Positions 1 to 5,507 of a DNA stretch of 6,475 nucleotides are shown here, piece after piece. The stretch lies in contig JAEYRR010000113.1 of NCBI GenBank assembly GCA_023435505.1, forward strand, positions 1 through 6,475, read 5' to 3'. Both the position numbers and the translations under genes were made by a program. This stretch comes from Bacillota bacterium (lineage in GTDB: Bacteria > Bacillota > Clostridia > Lachnospirales > Lachnospiraceae). The notes under the pieces were generated by a model. That model did no database searches. It saw only the letters and a program-made list of their open reading frames with translations, and was not told the origin of the DNA. Within the stretch, counting starts at the first letter, position 1. Each line of letters begins with the position of its first letter.

Positions 1-595
1 CCGTGTTAACACTAAATCGTACCTCAGTCTTATTATTGTGTTTCAGGTCTAATAACCCCTCCACATCGCTAAATTTTGATACAAAACGAAATGCTCCTAA
101 GGGGTTATCTGCAAAAAACAGAATTGCCTTTTCTAACGCATGGGTATATGGTTCAACACATAAAGGGTCGGAGGTAGCTGATCCTTCAAAAGTGGTGATC
201 TTATCTTTGTTTTCATTCATATACTTTACGGCACGCTCAAATATTTCCTCAATATTTACATTTACTCGTACAAATGGTTTATCCCCTAACTGTGTATGCA
301 GATAGCAATATTCACACTGACCCATACATCCGCTGACAAGGGGTAGCATATAATCAGCCGATGGTTTACAGGTCTGAAAAGTGCCAGGCCTTTTTCTACT
401 GACTACCAAGGTCTGCTTTCCGTTACGGTAAAAGTTTTCTACACTTTCTCCTTCTATATAAGACTTAATGCGATTGGCGGCTGCCTCGTCATATATTGTC
501 ACGTTTGGCATCTTACTAAACTCTTCGTAGAGCCTTCGTCCAATCTCATATTTTTTTACGCCTTTTTCAAATATTACCTGCTTTGGTTTAAACAT
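1..595 (-). CDS. splB: spore photoproduct lyase, N-terminal part (gene runs off the window)
   Basis: Radical-SAM enzyme that directly reverses the spore photoproduct (5-thyminyl-5,6-dihydrothymine) in DNA during germination. Translating the minus strand from the ATG at 593-595 gives 198 residues without a stop; the family is about 340 long, so the C-terminal part lies beyond base 1. The radical-SAM cluster motif CMGQCEYC has its cysteines at residues 90, 94 and 97, matching the numbering known for Bacillus and Geobacillus enzymes (91/95/98 and 90/94/97), which supports this start. Tyr96 and Tyr98 match the tyrosines linked to radical transfer. The position of the hydrogen-donor cysteine (Bs Cys141) is Ala140 in the motif EGSATSD, while Cys76 in TCKPSADY is a likely substitute, as described for clostridial enzymes. 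The ribosome binding site AGGAG (609-613) lies 13 bases from the ATG, rather far. Very sure of the identity. Confidence 0.96.
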   Translation of the reverse strand, partial: MFKPKQVIFEKGVKKYEIGRRLYEEFSKMPNVTIYDEAAANRIKSYIEGESVENFYRNGKQTLVVSRKRPGTFQTCKPSADYMLPLVSGCMGQCEYCYLHTQLGDKPFVRVNVNIEEIFERAVKYMNENKDKITTFEGSATSDPLCVEPYTHALEKAILFFADNPLGAFRFVSKFSDVEGLLDLKHNNKTEVRFSVNT

Positions 596-689
596 GTCAG
601 TTGTCTCTCTCCTACTATATGGTATGGGTTATTAATTAGAGTCCCAATTCATATAGAAAATATTCGAAAGACTAGTCATTTTGTCCTTA

Positions 690-731
690 TAAAAAACTCC
701 AAAAACTTATCCTTAGATAAGTTTTTGGAGT
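690..731 (-). terminator. Rho-independent terminator of the mdh-malic enzyme operon
   Basis: A perfect 16-bp inverted repeat (696-711 with 716-731) closes a 4-base loop. On the minus strand it is followed at once by a T run (TTTTT then ATAAGG, 695 downward). It starts 21 bases after the malic enzyme stop codon. The upper stem is A/T-rich; the lower stem has four G/C pairs. It also separates this operon from splB, which reads in the same direction and so needs its own promoter in 614-690. Confidence 0.9.
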
Positions 732-751
732 CCAATTAAAAATTCTCAGTA

Positions 752-1924
752 TTAGATTCTTGCTACACCCGTTTCTCTTGCAGCTTTGGCAACTGCTTTG
801 GCAACTGCAGTTGCAACGTTTTTATCAAGTGCTGAAGGAATGATATAATCCGCACTTAACTTGTCATCTGTTACAAAGGATGCTATGGCTTTTGCAGCTG
901 CAACCTTCATCTCATCATTGATATCACTGGCACGTACATCTAGAGCACCACGGAATATTCCTGGAAATGCCAATACATTGTTAATCTGATTTGGAAAATC
1001 TGATCTACCAGTTCCTACTACTGCTGCACCAGCACTCTTTGCCAGATCAGGCATAATTTCAGGAGTAGGATTTGCCATTGGGAAAAGAATAGGATTTTTA
1101 GCCATGCTCTTTACCATTTCAGGAGTAACACAACCTGGAGCAGAAACCCCAATAAATACATCTGCACCTTCAAGAACATCTGCAAGGCTACCTTTTCTCA
1201 TACTACGGTTTGTGATTTTAGCCATCTCAATCTTTTCGTCATTAAGGTTATCTCTGCCTTCATAGATTGCTCCAATTCTGTCACAGAGTACAACATCCTT
1301 AAGTCCCATTGCAATAAGAAGCTTAATAATAGCAATACCAGCCGCACCTGCGCCACTTGTAACAACTCTTATTTCATCAAGTTTTTTATCTACAAGTTTA
1401 AGTGCATTAAGCATAGCTGCAAGTGTCACTACAGCAGTACCATGTTGGTCATCATGGAAAATTGGAATATCACAGCACTCTTTAAGCTTGCGTTCAATTT
1501 CAAAGCAACGAGGTGCACTTATATCTTCTAGGTTAACACCACCAAAAGAACCTGCTAAGAGCTTTACCGTATTTACGATATCATCTACACTCTTTGAACG
1601 GATGCAAAGTGGAATAGCATCTACATCTCCAAATGCTTTAAATAATGCACATTTACCTTCCATAACTGGCATTCCTGCTTCAGGACCGATATCTCCAAGT
1701 CCAAGAACAGCAGTACCATCTGTTACTACTGCTACAAGGTTACTACGTCTTGTAAGGTCATAACTTTTGTCTACATCCTTCTGAATTTCAAGACATGGTT
1801 CTGCAACACCTGGAGTGTATGCAAGAGAAAGATCATCCCTTGTTTCAAGAGGAGCACGACAGATTACCTCTATTTTACCTTTCCATTCATAATGCTTTTC
1901 TAAAGATCTTTCTGCGTAATTCAT
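752..1924 (-). CDS. malic enzyme, short bacterial form (oxidative decarboxylation of malate to pyruvate)
   Basis: Converts L-malate to pyruvate and CO2 while reducing NAD or NADP; cytoplasmic. The protein is 390 residues, the usual size of the short bacterial malic enzymes (YtsJ type, without a phosphotransacetylase tail). Visible motifs in order: YTPGVAEP with catalytic Tyr36; GKCALFKAFGDVDA with catalytic Lys91; LEDISAP (Glu133, Asp134) and FHDDQHGTA (Asp158, Asp159) for the divalent metal; the Rossmann motif SGAGAAG at 190-196; and FPMANPTPE. An in-frame TTG two codons upstream is rejected as start because it touches the ribosome binding site AAGGAAG (1931-1937), while the ATG at 1922-1924 is well spaced. 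The gene follows the dehydrogenase by 35 bases with no terminator between, so they are cotranscribed. Cofactor choice cannot be read safely; an Asp (CDRIG, residue 215) after the second Rossmann strand hints at NAD. Confidence 0.95.
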   Translation of the reverse strand: MNYAERSLEKHYEWKGKIEVICRAPLETRDDLSLAYTPGVAEPCLEIQKDVDKSYDLTRRSNLVAVVTDGTAVLGLGDIGPEAGMPVMEGKCALFKAFGDVDAIPLCIRSKSVDDIVNTVKLLAGSFGGVNLEDISAPRCFEIERKLKECCDIPIFHDDQHGTAVVTLAAMLNALKLVDKKLDEIRVVTSGAGAAGIAIIKLLIAMGLKDVVLCDRIGAIYEGRDNLNDEKIEMAKITNRSMRKGSLADVLEGADVFIGVSAPGCVTPEMVKSMAKNPILFPMANPTPEIMPDLAKSAGAAVVGTGRSDFPNQINNVLAFPGIFRGALDVRASDINDEMKVAAAKAIASFVTDDKLSADYIIPSALDKNVATAVAKAVAKAARETGVARI

Positions 1925-1959
1925 GTACAACTTCCTTTCAATATTAATTTAGTCATATC

Positions 1960-2934
1960 TTAAAAATTAATTCCATCAATAACAGTTTTTAGTGCATCTG
2001 CACTTGCCCTAAGCTGTTTTAGCTCGAAGTCTAAAAGTGGAGGTGTAATGAATCGTTCAATACCATGTCCACCAATTACACATGGTATACTTAAACACAC
2101 ATCATTGATTCCATACTCTCCAGACATCAGTGTGGATACCGTAAGTATATTATGTCCGTCACGAAGAATTACATCACAGATTCTATTTACAGAAAGAGCT
2201 ATTGCGTAGTAGGTAGCACCTTTACGCTTGATAACTTCTGCCCCAGCTGTACGGACATCTGATTCTATATCAGCGATTTCAGCTTTCCCACAAGTGTTGT
2301 GTTTCTCACAAATATGCGTACAGTATTCCGTCATTTCCATACCACCAATAGTAATAAGTGACCAAGGAATCATTGAAGTATCTCCATGCTCTCCAAAAAC
2401 ATAGGCATGAACGCTTAATGGGCTTAGACCCACATGATCTGCAAGTTTTGACCGAAGTCTAGATGTATCCAGCATTGTACCTGATCCAATAACCTGACTA
2501 GGCTTTAGACTAGTACATTTAAGGATTGCATATGTAACAATATCCACAGGATTACTAACGACTATATAAACTGCATCAGGTGCAACCTCAGCAACAACCG
2601 GCATAACAGAATTGATGATGTCGATATTAGATTGAGCAAGGTCAATCCTTGTCTGTCCTGGCTTTCTTGCTCGGCCTACTGTAACAATTACAATATCTGA
2701 GCCTTTGGCATCCTCATAATCCCCATCGTAAATATCTACCGTATGGCCAGATGTAATTCCTTGGCGAATGTCCATTGCCTCGCCCTGTGCCTTCTCCTTA
2801 TTAATATCAACTAGAACGATTTCAGAACATGTCCCTGCAACTACAAGGGTATAAGCGATTGACGCTCCAACATTACCCGCACCTAGGATAGTGATTTTAG
2901 TACCATTCTTCTTAGCATATTTTACTAATTCCAT
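1960..2934 (-). CDS. mdh: LDH/MDH-family NAD-dependent 2-hydroxyacid dehydrogenase, probably malate dehydrogenase
   Basis: A 324-residue protein of the lactate/malate dehydrogenase family. Motifs: nucleotide-binding GAGNVG (18-23); Asp43 at the end of the second strand, favouring NAD; the active-site loop ending in Arg96; SNPVD; Asp156 and substrate-binding Arg159 in LDTSR; catalytic His183 in GEHGD; and GATYYAIA near residues 229-236. The overall frame is LDH-like, and automatic annotation would probably say L-lactate dehydrogenase. However, the residue in the loop RARKPGQTR that matches LDH Gln102 is Arg90 (codon at 2665-2667). Gln102Arg is the classic change that turns LDH into a malate dehydrogenase. 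With malic enzyme directly downstream I infer oxaloacetate reduction to malate. An ATG-less extension of 11 codons to 2967 is rejected: GGAGG (2944-2948) sits 9 bases before the ATG at 2932-2934. Family certain; substrate inferred. Confidence 0.85.
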   Translation of the reverse strand: MELVKYAKKNGTKITILGAGNVGASIAYTLVVAGTCSEIVLVDINKEKAQGEAMDIRQGITSGHTVDIYDGDYEDAKGSDIVIVTVGRARKPGQTRIDLAQSNIDIINSVMPVVAEVAPDAVYIVVSNPVDIVTYAILKCTSLKPSQVIGSGTMLDTSRLRSKLADHVGLSPLSVHAYVFGEHGDTSMIPWSLITIGGMEMTEYCTHICEKHNTCGKAEIADIESDVRTAGAEVIKRKGATYYAIALSVNRICDVILRDGHNILTVSTLMSGEYGINDVCLSIPCVIGGHGIERFITPPLLDFELKQLRASADALKTVIDGINF

Positions 2935-2943
2935 AACTATTAA

Positions 2944-2948
2944 CCTCC
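2944..2948 (-). promoter_or_regulatory. ribosome binding site that fixes the mdh start
   Basis: GGAGG on the minus strand, 9 bases before the ATG at 2932-2934. The open frame continues 11 codons further upstream, so this site decides the start and lies inside the longer, rejected version. Confidence 0.85.
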
Positions 2949-3048
2949 ATATGAATTCATAGAACATGATATTACTATCAATCTATCCTATGTGTTTTCT
3001 AATATTATTCTATTTATGTAAATGTATATAAAACCGCGAAACAGATAA

Positions 3049-3078
3049 ATACTATCACATTGTCACATTTTCTGTCAA
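3049..3078 (-). promoter_or_regulatory. sigma-A promoter of the mdh-malic enzyme operon
   Basis: On the minus strand there is a perfect -35 TTGACA (3073-3078), an 18-base spacer and an extended -10 TGATAGTAT (TAGTAT at 3049-3054 preceded by TGn). Transcription would start near 3042 and leave a leader of about 108 bases before the mdh ATG. A 7-bp dyad TGTATAT/ATATACA (3079-3101) touches the -35 box. No other promoter of this quality lies closer to the gene. Confidence 0.7.
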
Positions 3079-3101
3079 TGTATATTTTCTCCATATATAC
3101 A
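3079..3101. repeat. 7-bp inverted repeat next to the mdh promoter, possible operator
   Basis: TGTATAT at 3079-3085 and its exact reverse complement at 3095-3101, 9 bases apart, directly upstream of the -35 box. A further TGTATAT lies at 3023-3029 in the leader. The arms are A/T-only except one G or C, so chance is possible in this sequence. Confidence 0.35.
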
Positions 3102-3161
3102 ATAATTTACATCGTTTTTATACTTTACTGCACGTTTCCACTGCCTTGAATGTACTCACTT

Positions 3162-3183
3162 GGACGCAAACTAGCTTGCATCC
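3162..3183. repeat. 22-base near-palindrome, operator-like
   Basis: Half-sites GGACGCAA (3162-3169) and TTGCATCC (3176-3183) surround a centre containing CTAG. Of 11 symmetric pairs, 9 match. There is no T run after it on either strand, so it is not a simple terminator. It lies about 85 bases upstream of the mdh -35 box. The left half contains ACGCAA, the core of the repeats at 3417-3496. Confidence 0.45.
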
Positions 3184-3274
3184 TTGTATACTAAAATTTA
3201 TACTTTATTTATAAAGTAGTTATAAATAGTTTGTCGACTATTAAGTGGAGTAAGTGAATAAATAACCTAAAACT

Positions 3275-3321
3275 AAAAAAATAAAAAGCCACCAACTTAT
3301 TGGTATTCAATAAGTTGGTGG
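3275..3321 (-). terminator. Rho-independent terminator on the minus strand
   Basis: A perfect 13-bp stem (3289-3301 with 3309-3321) with a 7-base loop, followed on the minus strand by a C and then TTTTTATTTTTTT. It is 256 bases beyond the stop of the membrane-protein gene at 3578, unusually far for that gene. It is only 27 bases beyond the copy of the tsf stop codon at 3349-3351. It may be the original tsf terminator, left behind when other DNA was inserted. Confidence 0.85.
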
Positions 3322-3348
3322 TACAAATTACTTTGATAATTAAATGGT

Positions 3349-3363
3349 TTAGTTACCCATTTG
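3349..3363 (-). repeat. copy of the tsf 3' end, possible attachment-site remnant
   Basis: TTAGTTACCCAT (3349-3360) is identical to 5746-5757, the last three codons and stop of tsf, and the match extends to TG with one change (14 of 15). Read on the minus strand it gives Gln-Met-Gly-Asn-stop, as in tsf. Both copies are followed by a minus-strand terminator at 21 to 27 bases. A duplicated gene end beside foreign-looking DNA is what site-specific integration leaves; no integrase is present in the window. Confidence 0.5.
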
Positions 3364-3416
3364 TAATGCGAAGTATTTTCAATTTATAAGGGTTTTAGGG
3401 ATGTCAATTGAGATTA

Positions 3417-3496
3417 TACGCAACTTTTACGCAAGTTAAGGTTTATAAATATATAATATATTAAAAGATTTTTTACGCAATTTTAATTTTACGCAA
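3417..3496 (+). repeat. four direct TACGCAA repeats (consensus TTTTACGCAA)
   Basis: TACGCAA starts at 3417, 3428, 3474 and 3490, always in the same orientation; three copies have TTT before it. One more ACGCAA is at 3164-3169. I noticed no such cluster elsewhere in the window. They lie 54 to 133 bases from the tsf-end copy, the type of position where tyrosine recombinases have arm-binding sites, but they could also be operators. Confidence 0.55.
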
Positions 3497-3577
3497 AGTC
3501 ATTTAATAAAACTATATAAACGCCTTATCAACCATATCAGTTCATTATACCTAACAATTATGCAATAGAATCCTATA

Positions 3578-3976
3578 TTACAATATTTTAATTTTCTCCT
3601 TATGAAACGGATATAAAAATGCAACACCATTTGTTTTTGGAGTAAGTAAATCTAGAATAATATGACTAAGAATGCCTATTAACACGCCCACTCCAAATGC
3701 AATTTTAAATACTGAGAAGATTAATCCAGCAATAAATGCAAACAGTAAACTATGTGTAAACGTTCGATGTCCCACCGCATGTATAATAAGTTCAGAAAGT
3801 GGAGATATCATACTTCCTAGAAAAGAATCAGGATGATCAATATCTGGCAACAGACCTCCAATTACAGCCCCACCATATAAATACAGTGAATGTCCCTGTA
3901 GTCCTATTTTATTTTCCAAATATCCTACCCCAAATGCTGAAACAATTGCCCCAACTGTGTGCACTCTATAATCCAT
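3578..3976 (-). CDS. DUF457/YdjM-type membrane-bound putative metal-dependent hydrolase
   Basis: A 132-residue integral membrane protein. Family hallmarks are visible: an early His in HTVGA; GGLLPDIDHPDS with conserved Asp and His; HRTFTHSLLFAF with two His; and SHIILDLLTPKTNGVAFLYPF near the C-terminus. These His/Asp motifs suggest a metal site at the membrane; members such as E. coli YdjM are known mainly as LexA-regulated or uncharacterised, so no substrate can be given. It is shorter than YdjM (about 196) but keeps all the motifs. About three to four hydrophobic stretches are seen. The start is the ATG at 3974-3976, preceded by AAAAGGAG (3981-3988) at 4 bases; a TTG ten codons upstream has no binding site. 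It is alone on its strand, between the tsf-end copy and the duplicated segment at 4077-4140. Confidence 0.85.
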   Translation of the reverse strand: MDYRVHTVGAIVSAFGVGYLENKIGLQGHSLYLYGGAVIGGLLPDIDHPDSFLGSMISPLSELIIHAVGHRTFTHSLLFAFIAGLIFSVFKIAFGVGVLIGILSHIILDLLTPKTNGVAFLYPFHKEKIKIL

Positions 3977-4042
3977 AATTCTCCTTTTAGCTTTCCTTAT
4001 TACCAATCACTAATTTTCATTCTACATTTATCTATCTTTTCC

Positions 4043-4071
4043 ATATTAATAAGGTTTAATTCAATATTCAA
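4043..4071 (-). promoter_or_regulatory. possible promoter of the DUF457 gene
   Basis: Minus-strand TTGAAT (4066-4071), a 17-base spacer and TAATAT (4043-4048); each box matches consensus at 4 of 6. The predicted leader is about 60 bases. The spacing is ideal but the boxes are weak and the region is A/T-rich. Confidence 0.35.
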
Positions 4072-4076
4072 AGGAG

Positions 4077-4140
4077 TACTCTACTGGATTTAAATAACGC
4101 ATATGGAAACACAGAATAAAAAAGAGTTGAAAACATATGT
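4077..4140 (+). repeat. diverged direct repeat, copy 1 (partner at 5648-5712)
   Basis: Shares with the partner, in order and at a constant offset of 1571-1572: TACTCTAYTGGATTTAAA (17 of 18), GCATAWGGAAAC (11 of 12), and AGAG-GAAAACATAWGT (15 of 18). In one plus frame both copies read TLLDL, so they may come from a small coding sequence, but this copy is interrupted upstream by a stop and ends in a different way. Sequence similarity seems to continue weakly to 4193, where a decayed tsf-end-like sequence lies. Confidence 0.7.
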
Positions 4141-4174
4141 GAAAAAACACCCTATGAATTTTATCCTACAGTGC

Positions 4175-4193
4175 TTACATGACATCGCTATGC
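4175..4193 (-). repeat. decayed third tsf-end-like sequence
   Basis: TTAC, CATC and GCTATGC occur in the same order as TTAC, CATC and GCTTTGC at the real tsf end (5750-5766). The distance from the repeat's GAAAAC is 58 here (4129 to 4187) versus 59 there. A gap of 3 bases and one deletion are needed, so the match alone would be weak; its position at the end of the duplicated segment is what makes it noteworthy. Confidence 0.3.
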
Positions 4194-4239
4194 GTATATT
4201 ATTTGTTGTAATACGATAAATAATTGTTGACATTCGTAT
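4193..4239. promoter_or_regulatory. possible operator repeats of the DUF2975-XRE operon
   Basis: CGTAT (4193-4197), ATACG (4211-4215) and CGTAT (4235-4239) alternate in orientation; the last two form a 6-bp dyad ATACGA/TCGTAT that overlaps the -35 box. A repressor bound here would block the promoter. The XRE protein of the same operon is the natural candidate. Confidence 0.35.
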
Positions 4240-4255
4240 ATCTTGATGGTATTCT
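4227..4255 (+). promoter_or_regulatory. sigma-A promoter of the DUF2975-XRE operon
   Basis: Perfect -35 TTGACA (4227-4232), a 17-base spacer, and -10 TATTCT (4250-4255, 4 of 6). Transcription would start near 4262, giving a leader of about 24 bases with AAGGAGG (4270-4276) in it. Confidence 0.7.
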
Positions 4256-4285
4256 AAATTCAACAAATCAAGGAGGTTTGATTCT

Positions 4286-4765
4286 ATGGAACAAGAAAAT
4301 CTTTCAAAATGGTTAAAATGTATTCTCATTGGGGTTGGTATCTGCGGAGTAATTGTTTATGCTGCTGTAATTCCTATGTACGGATTGCACTTACGAACAC
4401 TCTATCCTGAGTTTTCAAATCGTTTATGGCCTTGGCTCATTTTTCTTTGGACATCAGGTATTCCTTGCTTTATAGTACTTGTTTTTGGTTGGAAAATAGT
4501 AACCAATATCGGCAAAGACCAATCTTTTTCGGAGCAAAATGCCAAATTGCTCAAGTGGATTTCAAATTTGTCTGCTGCAGATGCTGGTTTCTTTTTTATA
4601 GGAAATATCCTTTTGCTTCTGCTTAATATGAGCCATCCAGGTGTTGTAATTGCTTCATTTGTTATAGTATTTTTTGGTGTTGCTGTAGCAGTAGCGTCCG
4701 CTGTATTATCTCATTTAGCAAAAAAAGCGTCTGCATTACAGGAACAAAGTGATTGGACTATATAG
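4286..4765 (+). CDS. DUF2975 family four-helix membrane protein
   Basis: A 159-residue integral membrane protein with four hydrophobic segments at about 11-32, 47-72, 94-115 and 118-144. The polar loop between helices 2 and 3, GKDQSFSEQNAKLLK (77-90), is the typical DUF2975 motif with a conserved Phe-Ser and Asn. B. subtilis YoaS is the best-known relative; function is unknown. The ATG at 4286 has a very strong site AAGGAGG 9 bases upstream. The gene is first in the operon and is followed after 10 bases by an XRE regulator, the same pairing as yoaS-yozG in Bacillus. This conserved pairing suggests the membrane protein and regulator act together, perhaps the membrane protein sensing or holding the regulator, but this is inference. 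Confidence 0.88.
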   Translation: MEQENLSKWLKCILIGVGICGVIVYAAVIPMYGLHLRTLYPEFSNRLWPWLIFLWTSGIPCFIVLVFGWKIVTNIGKDQSFSEQNAKLLKWISNLSAADAGFFFIGNILLLLLNMSHPGVVIASFVIVFFGVAVAVASAVLSHLAKKASALQEQSDWTI

Positions 4766-4775
4766 GGAGGTTACA

Positions 4776-4991
4776 ATGGACGGAGAAATTATTTTTAACA
4801 TAGATGTAATGCTTGCAAAAAGAAAAATGAGCGTAACAGAACTTGCCGAACGTGTCGGAATTACCCTAACCAATGTCTCGGTTTTAAAAAATGGTAAAGC
4901 AAAAGCACTTAAAATCTCGACTCTAATAAAATTATGCGAAGCTTTAGATTGTCAGCCCGGTGACATTTTAGAATATAGGAAATGTGAATAG
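4776..4991 (+). CDS. small XRE-family (Cro/C1, YozG-like) DNA-binding regulator
   Basis: A 71-residue protein that is almost only a Cro/C1-type helix-turn-helix domain. The segment MSVTELAERVGIT (about 18-30) forms the first helix and turn, LTNVSVLKNGKAK (31-43) the recognition helix region, and the end CQPGDILEY is the typical closing motif of the YozG/HTH_26 group. It has no ligand-binding domain. The start ATG at 4776 is chosen because GGGAGG (4765-4770) lies 5 bases upstream; nine further in-frame codons upstream overlap the DUF2975 gene and have no binding site. Likely role: autoregulation of this operon, with possible operators at 4193-4239. Confidence 0.92.
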   Translation: MDGEIIFNIDVMLAKRKMSVTELAERVGITLTNVSVLKNGKAKALKISTLIKLCEALDCQPGDILEYRKCE

Positions 4992-4992
4992 T

Positions 4993-5481
4993 ATGACAAA
5001 GAAAGCAAAACATATCATATCAATGAGTATTGTTACCATTTTGGCTATTTTCACCATTTCGCTAATTGCTATCGGAATAACCAATGCTTGGAATCATTTT
5101 AACGACTATTCAAGCTGTCTTAACATAAACTGGGGGTTTTCATTACCTTCTAAAGCACATTACTCTGAGGTATATAGCAAGGACTCCGGTGCAAGCTTCC
5201 ACGGTGACGGAATACGCTATCATATCTTTTACTGCAAAGAAAATACTCCCATCAACAAAATGTTTACGTGGCAATCAAAAGAAGGCAAAGCAATACACTC
5301 AGATTATAGCTATTCAGAAGCTGTAAATGAGTGGCTTAATCAAATTGATGTTCCATTAGAAGTACGTCCGAATTATTCAGAATGCTTATACTGGTATGAT
5401 TCACAAGATGACAGTAGTGAAATTATAATATTATGGGATAAGCATAAAAGTAGCTTATACATAGTAGAGTCATTTATATGA
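4993..5481 (+). CDS. unrecognised membrane-anchored protein, third gene of the DUF2975-XRE operon
   Basis: A 162-residue protein I do not recognise. It starts with Lys-rich MTKKAKH, then one hydrophobic helix (about 9-30), then about 130 mostly polar residues. This is the pattern of a signal anchor with an extracytoplasmic domain. The domain is rich in Tyr, Trp and Ser and has three Cys (in SSCLN, FYCKE and SECLYW), but no catalytic motif I can name. The start is uncertain: ATG 4993 has AGGA (4977-4980) at 12 bases; GTG 4984, overlapping the regulator by 8 bases, is only 3 bases from that site and is less likely. The stop is the TGA at 5479-5481. The start follows the XRE stop directly, so it is cotranscribed and probably shares its regulation. 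Confidence 0.7.
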   Translation: MTKKAKHIISMSIVTILAIFTISLIAIGITNAWNHFNDYSSCLNINWGFSLPSKAHYSEVYSKDSGASFHGDGIRYHIFYCKENTPINKMFTWQSKEGKAIHSDYSYSEAVNEWLNQIDVPLEVRPNYSECLYWYDSQDDSSEIIILWDKHKSSLYIVESFI

Positions 5482-5507
5482 TATACCAGCTTAAAATATT
5501 ACATTCC

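Larger units (their letters stand above)
2968..3577. other. 610-base region without a protein gene
   Basis: I find no credible coding frame, tRNA or rRNA on either strand. It contains the mdh promoter and leader, a near-palindrome at 3162-3183, a short A/T palindrome at 3202-3217, a minus-strand terminator at 3289-3321, a copy of the tsf 3' end at 3349-3363, and four TACGCAA repeats at 3417-3496. The stretch 3497-3577 shows nothing I can name. Confidence 0.6.

Noticed and set aside
620..651. A sigma-G-like promoter for splB on the minus strand: GAATT and CATACCA with 19 bases between.
   Set aside because: One mismatch in each box and a long spacer; the start of transcription would fall on the ribosome binding site. 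A forespore promoter is expected biologically but I cannot place it.
1488..1763. A 91-codon plus-strand frame inside the malic enzyme gene.
   Set aside because: It lies wholly antisense to a gene with all family motifs; a shadow of its codon pattern.
3202..3217. Palindrome ACTTTAT-TT-ATAAAGT.
   Set aside because: Purely A/T apart from one C/G pair per arm, in a very A/T-rich stretch; likely by chance and without a T tract for a terminator.
2968..3577. CRISPR array or tRNA in the long gene-free region.
   Set aside because: The TACGCAA repeats are far too short and irregular for CRISPR, and no cloverleaf or T-loop-like sequence is visible.
4103..4219. A 38-codon plus-strand frame starting METQNKKELK upstream of the DUF2975 gene.
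   Set aside because: No ribosome binding site near the ATG (the nearest AAAGGAG is 26 bases away), it overlaps the diverged repeat and the decayed tsf-end site, and the equivalent frame is not kept in the other repeat copy.
4090..4329. A 79-codon minus-strand frame across the DUF2975 promoter and gene start.
   Set aside because: It is antisense to a well-supported promoter and start, with no binding site of its own.
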